The notes under the pieces were generated by a model, which was not told where the DNA came from, searched no databases, and saw only the letters and a list, made by a program, of their open reading frames with translations. This document shows positions 23,106 through 32,594 of a stretch of DNA of 64,000 nt, one piece after another. Each line of letters opens with the position of its first letter. The first letter of the stretch is position 1. The stretch is from assembly GCA_009829735.1 (NCBI GenBank), contig CM020620.1, positions 28,056,951-28,120,950 on the forward strand, in the 5' to 3' direction. Origin of the DNA: Pyropia yezoensis. Its lineage: Eukaryota > Rhodophyta > Bangiophyceae > Bangiales > Bangiaceae. Both the position numbers and the translations under genes were made by a program.

Positions 23106-24977
23106 ATGGCGGACGATACTCAAGAACGTCCTTCCCCCCCACCAACCCTCCTTGCAGCTCTTTTGACAGCCGCCGCCCTGATCCCACAGGCGTCAGCGGC
23201 ACTCTCGGCCCGACCATAGGCGGCCGAAGCGGTCAACAATGCGGCAAGCGCTGCTCTCGATGCCGTTCGCCAAGCACTGCAAGACAACCCCATCCCCCCA
23301 GCTCTACCCGCACCCCCAGCTCCCGGGACGTCTGGAGTCGTTGCTTCAGGCGCCCCACGCGGCGAGCGACCAACCAGCGCCGCCCTCCACGCCGTCGGAC
23401 AAGCAATACAAGACCGGCCTCCCTCACCAGCTCTACCCGCACCCCCAGCTCCCGAGGTGCCTGGGGCTGCTGCTCACGGCGCCCCACGCGGAGATCGACC
23501 GAGGAGGGCAAGCCTCACCATCCAGCAGAAGCAGCTGCTCATAACGCAAGTTGACGACAAGATCCCTCGCGCCGTGTTGGCGCAGATGTATGGAATCTCC
23601 AAACGGACCATCCACAGCGTTTCTGCGCGGCGGCGAGAGGTGTGGGCCGCTGCTGCAGCGGGCGCCCCCTCCTTTGCGCGGTGCGTCCAACCATGCCGTT
23701 TTCCGCTGGTAGACTCCCTCCTTTTCGAATGGTTTATGCGCATTCGCAACATGGGGCGCAAGACGATGCCCCTCTCTCGGCTGGCCTTGTTTGTTAAGGC
23801 CCGCGAGCTGGCGCAACGCCATTATCCAGGGCAGGACTTCTCGGCGTCGAATCGGTTCGTCGACCGCTGGGCAAGGCGCCACAGAGTTCGGAGCGTCCAC
23901 CTCCACGGCTCCGGTGGCGGCGTGGATGTTGTGGAAGGGGAAGCAAGAATGGCGGAACTAAGGGCAAAAATGGTTGGCCTCGACCCAGACTGTATTCTGA
24001 ACATGGACGAGGCGGCGCTGTTCTACCAACTGGCACCCACCCGCTCCTACGTTCTGGACTGTGACGCCCGGGAGACGCGTGGCACGGCTATGCAGACGGC
24101 TAAAGCACGCATCACTCTTATTGTTTGTGTCAACGCAACGGGCACGTTCAAGTCTCTCTCCATTATTGGGAAGGCAGCCGAACCGGTTTGCTTCCGTGGG
24201 GTGCAGGATCTTCCCTTGCGGTACTACAACCAAAAGAACGCGTGGATGGACTCCACTGTGTACACCAAGTGGCTGGCCGACCTCTCCACTGATTGGGCCG
24301 CCTTCACGGCGCAGCGCGGCTTTTTAGTCATGGACAATGCGTCTGGGCACGACTCGTCGAAAACAAGCGGCCGAATGGACATCGAGTGGCTGCCGCCCAA
24401 TACGACGGCGCGTTTTCAACCGGCGGACCGAGGCGCCATCAATGCGGTTAAGGCAACCTATAAGCGCGGCATGATGCGAGATATGCTCGTGGCGTTTGAC
24501 CAGCAATTTGAGGAGACCCCGCACGAGCGGGACGCGCGGCGGAGGAGGGACGCTCGGGCAAGGCCCGGGTCGCTCGGGGTGGTGGATGGGCGGGCGCCGC
24601 ATGTGCTGGACGCCATGCGCCTCGTCAAGGAGGCGTTCGACGGCCTATCTCCTGCTGCCATCATGCGCTGCTGGCTGCGCGCCAGCTGCACTCCGCCCGA
24701 CGTGTCGCGCCTCATCCAGTTGAGGCTCGACGCGGCGGTGGCGTGGACGCGCGAGCCCCGCCCGACCGACGATGCACAGGCCATTGTTGCATTGCTGCGC
24801 AGCGCGAGGAGCGTGCGCCCAGTTGGCCGGCGGCTTGCTGGCGAGGGCGGCATCAGCACGCATGAGGGGTTCATTTCTGGCAGCTATCCTCGTGCGCTGT
24901 CTGTTATTGAGGTATGGCTTAGGGATGAAGAGAGCGCGGAATCCATTATGTCTTTTCTGGACACAGAAATAAACTGA
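23106..24977 (+). CDS. pogo/Tigger-like transposase (DDE_1 superfamily)
   Basis: The main frame is open to the stop ending at 24977 with no interruption after 23219. Counting residues from 23457, a helix-turn-helix region (about 20-60, with QQKQLLITQ and YGISKRTIHSV) is followed by a CENP-B-type DNA-binding region (about 80-150). The DDE_1 core then shows NMDEAALFY (D184), GFLVMDNASGH (D293) and LPPNTTARFQPADRGAIN (D324), a complete DDD triad. An ATG at 23106 opens the same frame but meets a TAG at 23217-23219 after 37 codons, so the start may be a later codon, or the TAG may be spliced out or may inactivate the gene. Upstream codons encode two tandem copies of a unit of about 48 residues (ALPAPPAP...GAPRG). 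The product would cut and paste its own element. Confidence 0.85.
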
Positions 24978-25420
24978 CACCTGGCCAGACGGGCCAGCCC
25001 GCCGTGGATCCATGCCCAACTATCCGATGTCTTCGTTTCGATATTTCTCGCAAGGAGGAAAAAAACTGCACGAAGGCCACAGACGACAAGCTATGAATCT
25101 CTCAAGTTGGCATGGCGGGGGGCTGGGGCGAGAGGGGGTGGGCGGCAGTGCGCCCGGCGGTACCCGCTGCGGCGGCTCGCGGGGGCTCCGCTGCGGTGGT
25201 GGATTCTGATGGTGCAATCGGGGGGGCGTCCCGCCAAAGTGCTACTGTGTCCAGCGGGGCGTCGTTGGGGTGGGCGTCCCCCAAGGCAATGACGGGTGAC
25301 CAAATTGGGTCGGGGTCCGCCGCATGGCTGTCGGGGGGCGGCGCAGGGGATGCGGGGGTGGTGTGGCGGACAGCGGGGGGGGGCTCAGCGCCCAGCGTTA
25401 TCTACGTCGGCGCCGTGACT

Positions 25421-25562
25421 GACTGGGTGACTCCACCGGGCGAGGGTCACACCTGAAGGTCTTGTTCTGTGGGCAGGGCGGGTGGGAGGCTAGGCGCCTA
25501 GCATCGTCGGCCGCAGCTTCGTGCCTGATTGGGTGGCCCCGGCGGGCGCGGGTCCCACCTGA
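25421..25562 (+). repeat. Direct repeat in the G-rich 3' part of the pogo-like element
   Basis: A block GACTGGGTGACTCCACC...CACACCTGA (about 25421-25456) recurs as GATTGGGTGGCCCCGGC...CCCACCTGA (about 25527-25562). A second pair, near 25288-25330 and 25865-25910, shares the order ATGACG-GTGACCAAATT-GGTCGGG. These look like local duplications in otherwise low-complexity G-rich DNA. No second gene of the element is recognisable. Confidence 0.5.
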
Positions 25563-26342
25563 GTGTGTTGGGTTGGGGGGGGAAAGCGTGGAGATTGCGG
25601 CGGGGGTATGAGGGGGGGGTTGATGCGGGGGGGAGGGGGGCGGGGGACGAGGGGGGAGAGTGGGCGCAGGGGAGCACAGGGGCGGGCGAGGGGGATGGGG
25701 GCAGGCCGCCCGGCGGCATCCGGCGCGACGCCTCGCCTCGGCAGGGGGGGTGGCTCACGGCGACGGAATCGGGGGCCCGTGCTACGTGAGTGCTGGGCAG
25801 GGCTCGGTGAGAGCGGAGGTGGGTCGACCCGCAATGTCCAGCGCATCGCGCCCAGCGATGACAATGACGAATGACCGAATTTGGTCGGGTCCCGCGCAAG
25901 TGCAGCGCATGTCGGGGGTGCTGGCGGGGACGGCGGGACGGGGGGCTCGTCGGGCGGTAGCGGGTAGGGGTGGCCCGGGGCTTGGGGTGGGGGGGGTGCC
26001 GGTGGGGCCGCAGGGGGGTGAGGGGGAGGGGGTCGGACGAGGCGTGGGGCAAGGCGGCGGCGGTGGCAAGGGGGAGGGGGATGGGGTCGGACGGGGTTGG
26101 GGGTGTGTTGGGGGGGGCGGCAACATCCGAGGTTGTGTGGCGATTGCATATTTACTCTCAAGTTCTTTCTCGTGGTCCGGGCAGACTACCCCTAGGAAAC
26201 GGCCAGCCTGTCTGCTTCAACCCATTTACGTGGGTCCACATCCGATTGGCAATATGGGCCCGGACACTTTCAGGAGGGCCACCTCTTTGGTCTACCCTGG
26301 GGCAAGTGAGGGGTCGCACTCTATGAGTATGGCTGCCGGTTT

Positions 26343-26518
26343 GTGACACGCATTTACTCATTACAAATGCTTTTCCAGCGAATGAGGTGGGTTTGTATTT
26401 GGATCACTGCCTCGGATAGCCGCGATCGACTGTTTCCTACGAAAAAGACGCCCGCCTGGGTCGATCGCGTGTGACACGCATTTACTCATTACAAATGCTT
26501 TTCCAGCGAATGAGGTGG
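26343..26518 (+). repeat. 48-bp perfect direct repeat pair
   Basis: GTGACACGCATTTACTCATT and the following 28 bases (26343-26390) recur exactly at 26471-26518, with 80 bp between. The pair lies just outside the right end of the pogo-like element. No protein is encoded across it. Confidence 0.8.
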
Positions 26519-27336
26519 TCCAAAAACGAATACGACCTGTCGTGGGGCTAGTGTGTTGCGTTTCGTCCTCAGGGCGGCCCCGGTACTCGGGCACGGAGGC
26601 ATGGACCAAAACAAACTGTGTCTCACTAGTCAAGAGCACCTTTCATGCTGTGCCGTTTAATCAGGGCCTCATATCTACGGATAGCGCTCAGCAATAGGGT
26701 TTTTGTGGCATTGTAGCCTCTTGGGATCGTTGGAACCCGGAAGACTGACTTGGGACTCGGCTGGCAGCGTTCCGTGGAACCACGCGATGGCTGAGGGTCC
26801 CTGCATCGGTGGCCTGTGGCTGTGGCGACACGCCCGGTGCCCTGATTGGTCACCCGAAGCAGTGGACTTGCCCGGCTGGGGGCATACTGACCTTCGGGCT
26901 ATTTGCTTGATTTTTCGCATGTGTTTTCCCTGCGTGATCTCGTGTCTTCCTTCTTTTTCTTATTGGGAATCTTGGGGATTGGCATCTGTGAGTGGGGGAA
27001 TTTCGCTTGCTTTTTGTGTTGGCCCCGTGAGCGGCCGGTGCCTTGCTGGCTCTTGGCCCGCCGGGGGCGCCCTCTTGGGGCCTCGCTCTGGGCCGCTTGA
27101 GCAGTCAGGGCGGAGGTTCTTGAGGGGTGCTTCGGGTTTCTCCCCGGGGCCATCTTGTAAAATCAACAGTGCTTTTGGTTCCTTCTTCCTCGGGCTTTTG
27201 TCCTTTTTACGTTTGCCCCTTACCGTTGCGTGCGAGTTGATCAGCAAGGGCTCTTGCCTGTTCCTTCCTGGGCTCGCGACTGTGGTCTCTGTGTGTGTGC
27301 TTGTGGTCTGTGGTTCTGAAAATCTGGGTCCCAGTT
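26519..27336. other. No gene recognised; hydrophobic ORF
   Basis: An ATG-started ORF (26787-27398, plus) of about 203 codons is hydrophobic and Cys/Trp-rich but has no motif. It runs into the palindromic repeat at 27337, so I regard it as chance. Confidence 0.35.
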
Positions 27337-27425
27337 GTGCAGCACGCCTCGGGGGGGTGCTAAAGAGCACGCCGGGCGTGATCAAAGGCGTGCTTTAGAG
27401 CGTAAAACGCCCGCACGCCCCGATT
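27337..27425. repeat. GGCGTG-rich foldback repeat, copy 1
   Basis: It begins GTGCAGCACGCC and contains inverted AGCACGCC/GGCGTGCT arms and the ending CGCCCGCACGCCCCG. A longer version lies at about 29360-29471, which ends GGGGCGTGCTGCAC, the mirror of this start. Either two small foldback elements or the two ends of one 2.1-kb element. Confidence 0.45.
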
Positions 27426-27656
27426 TTCCGGGAGCGCTTAAGGGGGAAGTCACACACTTACGGAAGACTTAGAAGTACATTGAGACTTAGCATTGCGCGT
27501 GACGATGCAACTCTAACCGAAAGATATTCCGCTGAGGCTGTCCGTCCGAGCGGGGTTGCCCCGTTGCGACCCGCCTTGTTATGTGTACTGTACGTATGAC
27601 ACATTAAGTGAGTGGCTCCGTGCTGTCTCACTGGGCACTCTGCACATGGCCCCGTG

Positions 27657-28113
27657 TATTACTGTTCTCCCAATTTTGGCCGATCCGGACAAGAACAACA
27701 CTGCATGAACAACTGTGTGAGCCAATCGCGTGCTGGCAGGTGAGGGCGAGCCAATCGCGTGCTCTTGGGGCCCGATCGCCCAGAGCAGATGATTGGCTGC
27801 AGCCACAGTGGGCCTCTTACCAATCGCTGATTGGTCGAAACACTGGTGTTCTCTCGGCTGAGATCGCCGAAGATTCCCCCCACATCGGCTCGTTCCTCTC
27901 CGGAACAGTTGTCCAGCTTGTCTTGGTGTCTGTTCCACTCAGGTTCTCCCCTCCATGTGTTCGGAGTCCCGGGAAAGTCGCAGATCTCACAACAATGGAG
28001 GCTGATTCGGAGCTCTCATTGGTCAGAGATGCATCCTGTGAGGCATATCATTGGTGAGTGGACTGTTGTTCTTGTTCTTGTCCGGATCGGCCAAAATTGG
28101 GAGAACTGCAATA
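27657..28113 (+). mobile_element. TA-flanked MITE, copy 2
   Basis: The 457-bp element is bounded by TA, with inverted ends TATTACTGTTCTCCCAATTT and AAATTGGGAGAACTGCAATA. It aligns along its whole length with 8024-8490, differing by scattered substitutions and small gaps. It has no coding capacity. Confidence 0.82.
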
Positions 28114-29359
28114 AGAATCCTGTCTCGGCAGTCCGATTCAAGTAGGATACGTGCCCTGGCAAGGGGTCGCAGGCCCAGCCTGGGGCGGCACGGCCCCGAT
28201 ACCATGCACACACGAGCTCTCAATTTCTCCAACATTCTTCTGACCAATAGAATCCGACCTGGCCCAGGTTCGTCCAGTAAGTGATGGACAGGAGCGACCG
28301 CTCTCGACGATTCCTAGCCGCACTTAGTGTGTACCGGCTCACAGCGCGCGCCAGTAGATTCCCCGGAACACTGCATTCACATATTTCACCGTGCATGGGA
28401 AGAATAGTTTGAAAGATCATCATCGCCTCGACTTTGAAATTATCTTTTGCCCAGTCGCAGGTTTCTGGTGGTCGCCGCGCCCCTCACTTCACCCTTCCGT
28501 CCCTGGGGCTGCCTCCATACCTCGTCCCGTCGGATGTCCAGGCTCCCCCACCACATTCACCGCCATCACCATTCGCACCACGCGTCATGCCGAGAGCCCC
28601 CCCCCCCCCCCCCCCAGCATGGCCACCGCTGCCGACGGCCATCGTCGCCGGAACAGCCGCCGACGACGCCGCCGCTACCGTCGCCGCGACCGCCGCCTGT
28701 CCCCACCGCGGCGGTGGCGAACACCACTGCCGCAGCCCTCGCGTCGACGCAAGCCTTCACCTGGTCCGCGCCGCCCACACTGGCGGCGGCGCGCGTGGCG
28801 GCAGGGGCACTGGCAGCAGCGCCGGCCGACAGGCTCTCAGCCGCAGTCACCGCCGCTGACAGGGAGGAGTCACTGCCGCGGACGGGGACGAGTCACCGCC
28901 CATGGGGCCGCCGCCACCCCCTACTACATTTGTTAGTGCGTCCGCGAGCGCCGCTGTCGCCCCGCCGGCCGCGTCGAGGCCCCCACCTCCTGCCCGTGAC
29001 GGACACCGGCACTCACGCCCCGGCTCCGTCGCACCCTGCGGAGCAGGCCCCTCGGCAGCGGCGGGGATGGTACCCGAGCCCCTCGGGCACCACCCGCCCA
29101 TTACGGATGACACCTTGGCGCCCCCTTGCCCATTTCCGTCACCCATTGACGATGGCGCATAGTGAGGCTCGCGTGTAGTCGGCAGTTTGTACCAACGTGT
29201 GTCTGCCAGCGAGCCACTCATACAGAAGAGGCATGTCGACGGGAGCCACAGGCGCCGGCAGGCCAACCGCAAGTTGGTAACAGCTCTTTCGGTTGTATTG
29301 CACGTTGAGTCGTCATCGGCAGCATTTAGATACATATTCATACATACGTAGTAGAAGTT
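28114..29359. other. No gene recognised; low-complexity ORFs
   Basis: A poly-C run lies near 28600-28616. Overlapping Pro/Ala/His-rich ORFs on the plus strand (28391-28936 and 28447-29178) have no motif and are interrupted by the C-run. I do not call a gene. Confidence 0.4.
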
Positions 29360-29471
29360 GTGGGAAAGAGCATGGGGCGTGCTGGGCGTGATCGGCTTTT
29401 TGGGGCGTGCTGAGGGCGTGTTTAGGGCGCGTCACGCCCGCACGCCCCGTGAAAAGGGGCGTGCTGCACGA
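29360..29471. repeat. GGCGTG-rich foldback repeat, copy 2
   Basis: It shares AGAGCA, GGGCGTGATC, GGCGTGCT and CGCCCGCACGCCCCG with 27337-27425 in the same order, and ends GGGGCGTGCTGCAC. It has many nested inverted GGCGTG/CACGCC motifs. Confidence 0.45.
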
Positions 29472-29927
29472 ACCTAATCAGAACAGACGGAAGCTGAAGA
29501 TCCGGCGAGTAGTTTTCCACGCACTTTCATTTTATTGATAGGACAAAAATTATTCATGAAATACGAACACTTTGTGAGCCAATGTTTCTTTACTTTCATG
29601 GCGCTTTTGTGATGGTCTCAACCGCGAGCTGGGAATGACCTCCACGACTGACCCTCCGACAGCCGATGTGACGGCGCGCCGTGAAAGGCCCCACTCGCGC
29701 CATCGCCGTTGGCTTCGTGACCGCCTGCGCTCCATTCGTGACTAGTGGAAGGCGCCCTCCTCGTCTGTCGGCCAGTTCTACGTCCTGCTTGCTGTTTGTC
29801 GTAGCGGAGAGTGAAGCCGGGTGGCCGCGGCCAGTCCCGCCGTTTGCTGTCAATGTTGGTGGTGTGCCCGCTCTGCAACACGTGGACGTGAGTTTGTCCC
29901 TCCCCCTGCCTGCCTCCCTTCCTCCTC
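29472..29927. other. Upstream region of the DEG9-like gene
   Basis: An AT-richer stretch (about 29520-29600) is followed by GC-rich leader. I see no clear TATA box or other defined element. Confidence 0.35.
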
Positions 29928-32594
29928 ATGGGCGTGCCCGAGATCCTTCCCGTCGCGGCGTTTGCTGCGACGGGCACGCCGCTGCTCTCATCTGCCGCGT
30001 CATGGGCAGGCAGCCCTCGGTGGCCACGAACGACGACTCTGGGCGGCGCTCGTCCGCCAGTTGCTAGCCGTCATGCGCCTCGACGCGGAGTTCATGTGGC
30101 GGCCATGGCCTACAGAGGTGAGAGGCTGGCGGGCGACGCGCCCAGGCGCCGGTCGGGTGAGCAGGGGGGGGGGAGGAAGGTAGAGAGCGACGGCAACAGT
30201 TTGCGGCCGCGCCGCGCTGGGCTGCCGGTTCTGGGCACAGCGGCGGCTGCGGAGTCAGCAGCGGCATCTTTCCCTGCGGTACAACAGACAGCTACGGTGG
30301 CTGCGGCGACGCTGTGGGCAGCGGCGTCGGCGGCGGCATCGGCGGCTGCTGCACCTCTCTCTCCACCCTCACGTCCTGGACGGCGCAATCCCCTTGTGGC
30401 TGTGCCTTGCCGCAACTCCCGCAAGGCGAAGCCCACTGACAAGAAGCGGCGACGGGTGGCGGGCAAGGGCAGCACCGCTCCCCCCGCCTGGGCGTCGCCC
30501 CCCCCTAGCGCCCCCCCGGCGCCATTATCACCTGATGTTGTGGGCGGCGCCCGTGCTGCTGCTGCAGGCTACCCTTCTGGGGACTCGTGGGGCGACGCCG
30601 ACGACGATTTTATCCCCGCCTCCGTCCTTGACTGCTGTGTCAAGCTGTACGTGACGCACTCGGTCCCCAACTACTCACTGCCGTGGCAGAAGCTTCGTCA
30701 ATGCAGCAGCACGTCATCGGGCTTTGTGGTGGCCGCACCCGAAGGAGGGGGCGCTGGCGGGCCCAGTCGGGTGATCCTGACCAACGCCCACTGTGTCGCA
30801 CACGCCGTATCTGTGCTGGTGCGAAAGCGCGGGGGGGATACCAAGTATGCGGCGTCGGTGGCGTCGGTGGGTAATGAATGCGACCTGGCTCTCCTCATCG
30901 TGGAAGACGAACGGTTTTGGGGGGACGAAGACGGCGACGGGGAGGGAGAGGGCGAGGACGGTGCGGACGCGCCCGTGGCAGGCACCCGCCGGCTTCCCGC
31001 AGTCAAGGGCGGTGGTGGTGGTCGCGGCCGGCACCACAAGGAGGCTATGGCCCCGGGTGGGCTGGTGTTTGGCCCCCTCCCTCGGCTACAAGACGCGGTA
31101 ACTGTTGTTGGTTATCCCCTTGGTGGGGAGAACCTGGCGATATCTGCCGGGGTCGTCTCGCGTATTGAGATGGCCAGCTACGCGCACGGCGATGCGGAAC
31201 TGCTGACTGTGCAGGTCGATGCTCCTATCAACGCCGGGAATAGCGGCGGCCCGGTCTTTGCCGAGAACAACACCTGTGTTGGGGTGGCCTTTCAGAGCAT
31301 GTCGTCAGCCGATGCCGAAGCGGTGGGGTGGATTATCCCGTCGGCAGTTGTCCACCACTTTCTTGTCGACTATGGGCGCAACGGTCGCCACACGGGGTTT
31401 CCGACTGCGGGCTTTTCGTGGCAGCGGCTAGAGAGCGCCGCGATGCGGGCGGCTGTGGGGGTGGGACCCGCTGCCCTCGGGGGAGCTAATGGCGTTGGCG
31501 CCAGCGTGGGTGTACTGGTCAAGCGCGTCGACGCTTGCGGGGATGTGGCACAGGTGCTCAGGCGGGGAGACGTCTTGACGGCCATTGACGGGGTCGCTGT
31601 GTCGTCGGCAGGGACGGTTCCGTTTCGGCCCGGAGAGCGCATCCATTTTTCCTACCTCATCGCGTCAAAGATGGTGGGCGACCAAGTGACGCTGAGCATC
31701 TCCCGGCCAGTGGCCGCGCGGGTAGACGGGGTCGAGGGGGGCCCGACTGGTGGTGCGGCGCTTCCGTCTGCCAACGGGGAAGCGGCGGCGGCAGCAGTCA
31801 GCCCTACTTCCAGCGCGAAGGGGGTGGCCCCGGGCTCCGTGGCCCAGTCGGCAGTGGCGTCCGCCTCAGCCCCGCGCTCTCCGCTTTCACCTTCCGGGAC
31901 CCCCACCGCGTTGCCTCTTCCCGTCCCTGCGACTACCACCACCCCGCTGACAGTCACGTATGCGCTGCCTTCGATGGCGGCTCGCCGGCTGGTGCCCGTC
32001 CACGACCCCACCCCCGTCCCCCCCTTCCTTGTCGTCGGGGGCCTGGTCTTTTTCGCGCTCACGCAGCCCTTCCTGGAGGCGGAGTTTGGCGAAGATTGGC
32101 GACTCGACGCCCCCGTTGGCCTCGTCTACCGCGCCCAGTTTGCGGGCAAGGCCGCGCCGGACGACCAAGTGGTGGTGCTGGCGCAGGTGCTGAGCCACCC
32201 GCTCAACCGGGGGTACGAGCACCTGAATGAGGGGCTCCCGGCGGCGTTGCTGTCCATTGATGGCGTGCCGGTGACCAACTTGCGCCAAGCCGCCGCGGTG
32301 CTGGGCACTGGTGGCACCTCCCCCGCGGCTGAGTACATTCGCTTTGCCCTTGAGGGCGACGTGACTGTGGTGCTGGAGCGGGCGGCGTCAGCGGCGCGAA
32401 TGGGGGAGGTCCTCGACGCGCATGGCATCCCGCGGCCGCTGCCAGGCGACGACGCGGGCGGCCTTGGCGTGCTGCACAACTGGACAGAGGAGGGGGGGGC
32501 ACAGGGGGCCCTCGGGGGAGGGGACCCCCCCACCGGTGTCCCCGCAGAGGCAGAGTCGCCGGCGAGCGGCGAGCGACGGCCATCCGCTGCGTAG
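29928..32594 (+). CDS. DEG9: DEG9-like serine protease with PDZ domains
   Basis: The predicted 888-residue protein has a trypsin-like core with the triad H288 (LTNAHCV), D319 (ECDLALL) and S439 (NAGNSGGP). The strings RLQDAVTVVGYPLGG and GVVSRIEMASYAHG are close to plant DEG9, an ATP-independent nuclear/nucleolar HtrA protease. A PDZ domain follows (about 490-600), then a Pro/Ala/Ser-rich spacer, then a second PDZ-like part (about 740-860). A basic KKRRR cluster near residues 172-176 could be a nuclear signal. An extra segment (about 332-378) between the catalytic Asp and Ser is acidic and then Gly-rich. The length exceeds plant DEG9 (about 590) mainly through the N-terminus and the spacer. 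The first ATG (29928) opens an Ala-rich leader; ATG 30105 is a possible alternative. The frame has no breaks. Confidence 0.9.
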   Translation: MGVPEILPVAAFAATGTPLLSSAASWAGSPRWPRTTTLGGARPPVASRHAPRRGVHVAAMAYRGERLAGDAPRRRSGEQGGGRKVESDGNSLRPRRAGLPVLGTAAAAESAAASFPAVQQTATVAAATLWAAASAAASAAAAPLSPPSRPGRRNPLVAVPCRNSRKAKPTDKKRRRVAGKGSTAPPAWASPPPSAPPAPLSPDVVGGARAAAAGYPSGDSWGDADDDFIPASVLDCCVKLYVTHSVPNYSLPWQKLRQCSSTSSGFVVAAPEGGGAGGPSRVILTNAHCVAHAVSVLVRKRGGDTKYAASVASVGNECDLALLIVEDERFWGDEDGDGEGEGEDGADAPVAGTRRLPAVKGGGGGRGRHHKEAMAPGGLVFGPLPRLQDAVTVVGYPLGGENLAISAGVVSRIEMASYAHGDAELLTVQVDAPINAGNSGGPVFAENNTCVGVAFQSMSSADAEAVGWIIPSAVVHHFLVDYGRNGRHTGFPTAGFSWQRLESAAMRAAVGVGPAALGGANGVGASVGVLVKRVDACGDVAQVLRRGDVLTAIDGVAVSSAGTVPFRPGERIHFSYLIASKMVGDQVTLSISRPVAARVDGVEGGPTGGAALPSANGEAAAAAVSPTSSAKGVAPGSVAQSAVASASAPRSPLSPSGTPTALPLPVPATTTTPLTVTYALPSMAARRLVPVHDPTPVPPFLVVGGLVFFALTQPFLEAEFGEDWRLDAPVGLVYRAQFAGKAAPDDQVVVLAQVLSHPLNRGYEHLNEGLPAALLSIDGVPVTNLRQAAAVLGTGGTSPAAEYIRFALEGDVTVVLERAASAARMGEVLDAHGIPRPLPGDDAGGLGVLHNWTEEGGAQGALGGGDPPTGVPAEAESPASGERRPSAA

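Larger units (their letters stand above)
22763..26321 (+). mobile_element. pogo-like DNA transposon, structurally near-complete
   Basis: The left terminus CAGTGCGACCCCTCACT (22763-22779) is mirrored at the right terminus (26305-26321; 16 of 17 bases match). TA dinucleotides flank both ends (22761-22762 and 26322-26323), the target duplication expected for the Tc1/mariner-pogo group. Between them lies one DDE_1-type transposase frame. The 3' 1.3 kb is G-rich low-complexity DNA with short internal duplications. Weak inverted similarity seems to extend beyond the TIRs (GTATGG and TTTGTGACA-like blocks on both sides), so the true ends could be somewhat farther out. The only lesion I see in the transposase is a TAG upstream of the main frame. 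Confidence 0.82.

Noticed and set aside
26787-27398. Membrane-protein-like ORF
   Set aside because: Its hydrophobicity comes from a T/G-rich stretch. It runs into a palindromic repeat and has no motif.
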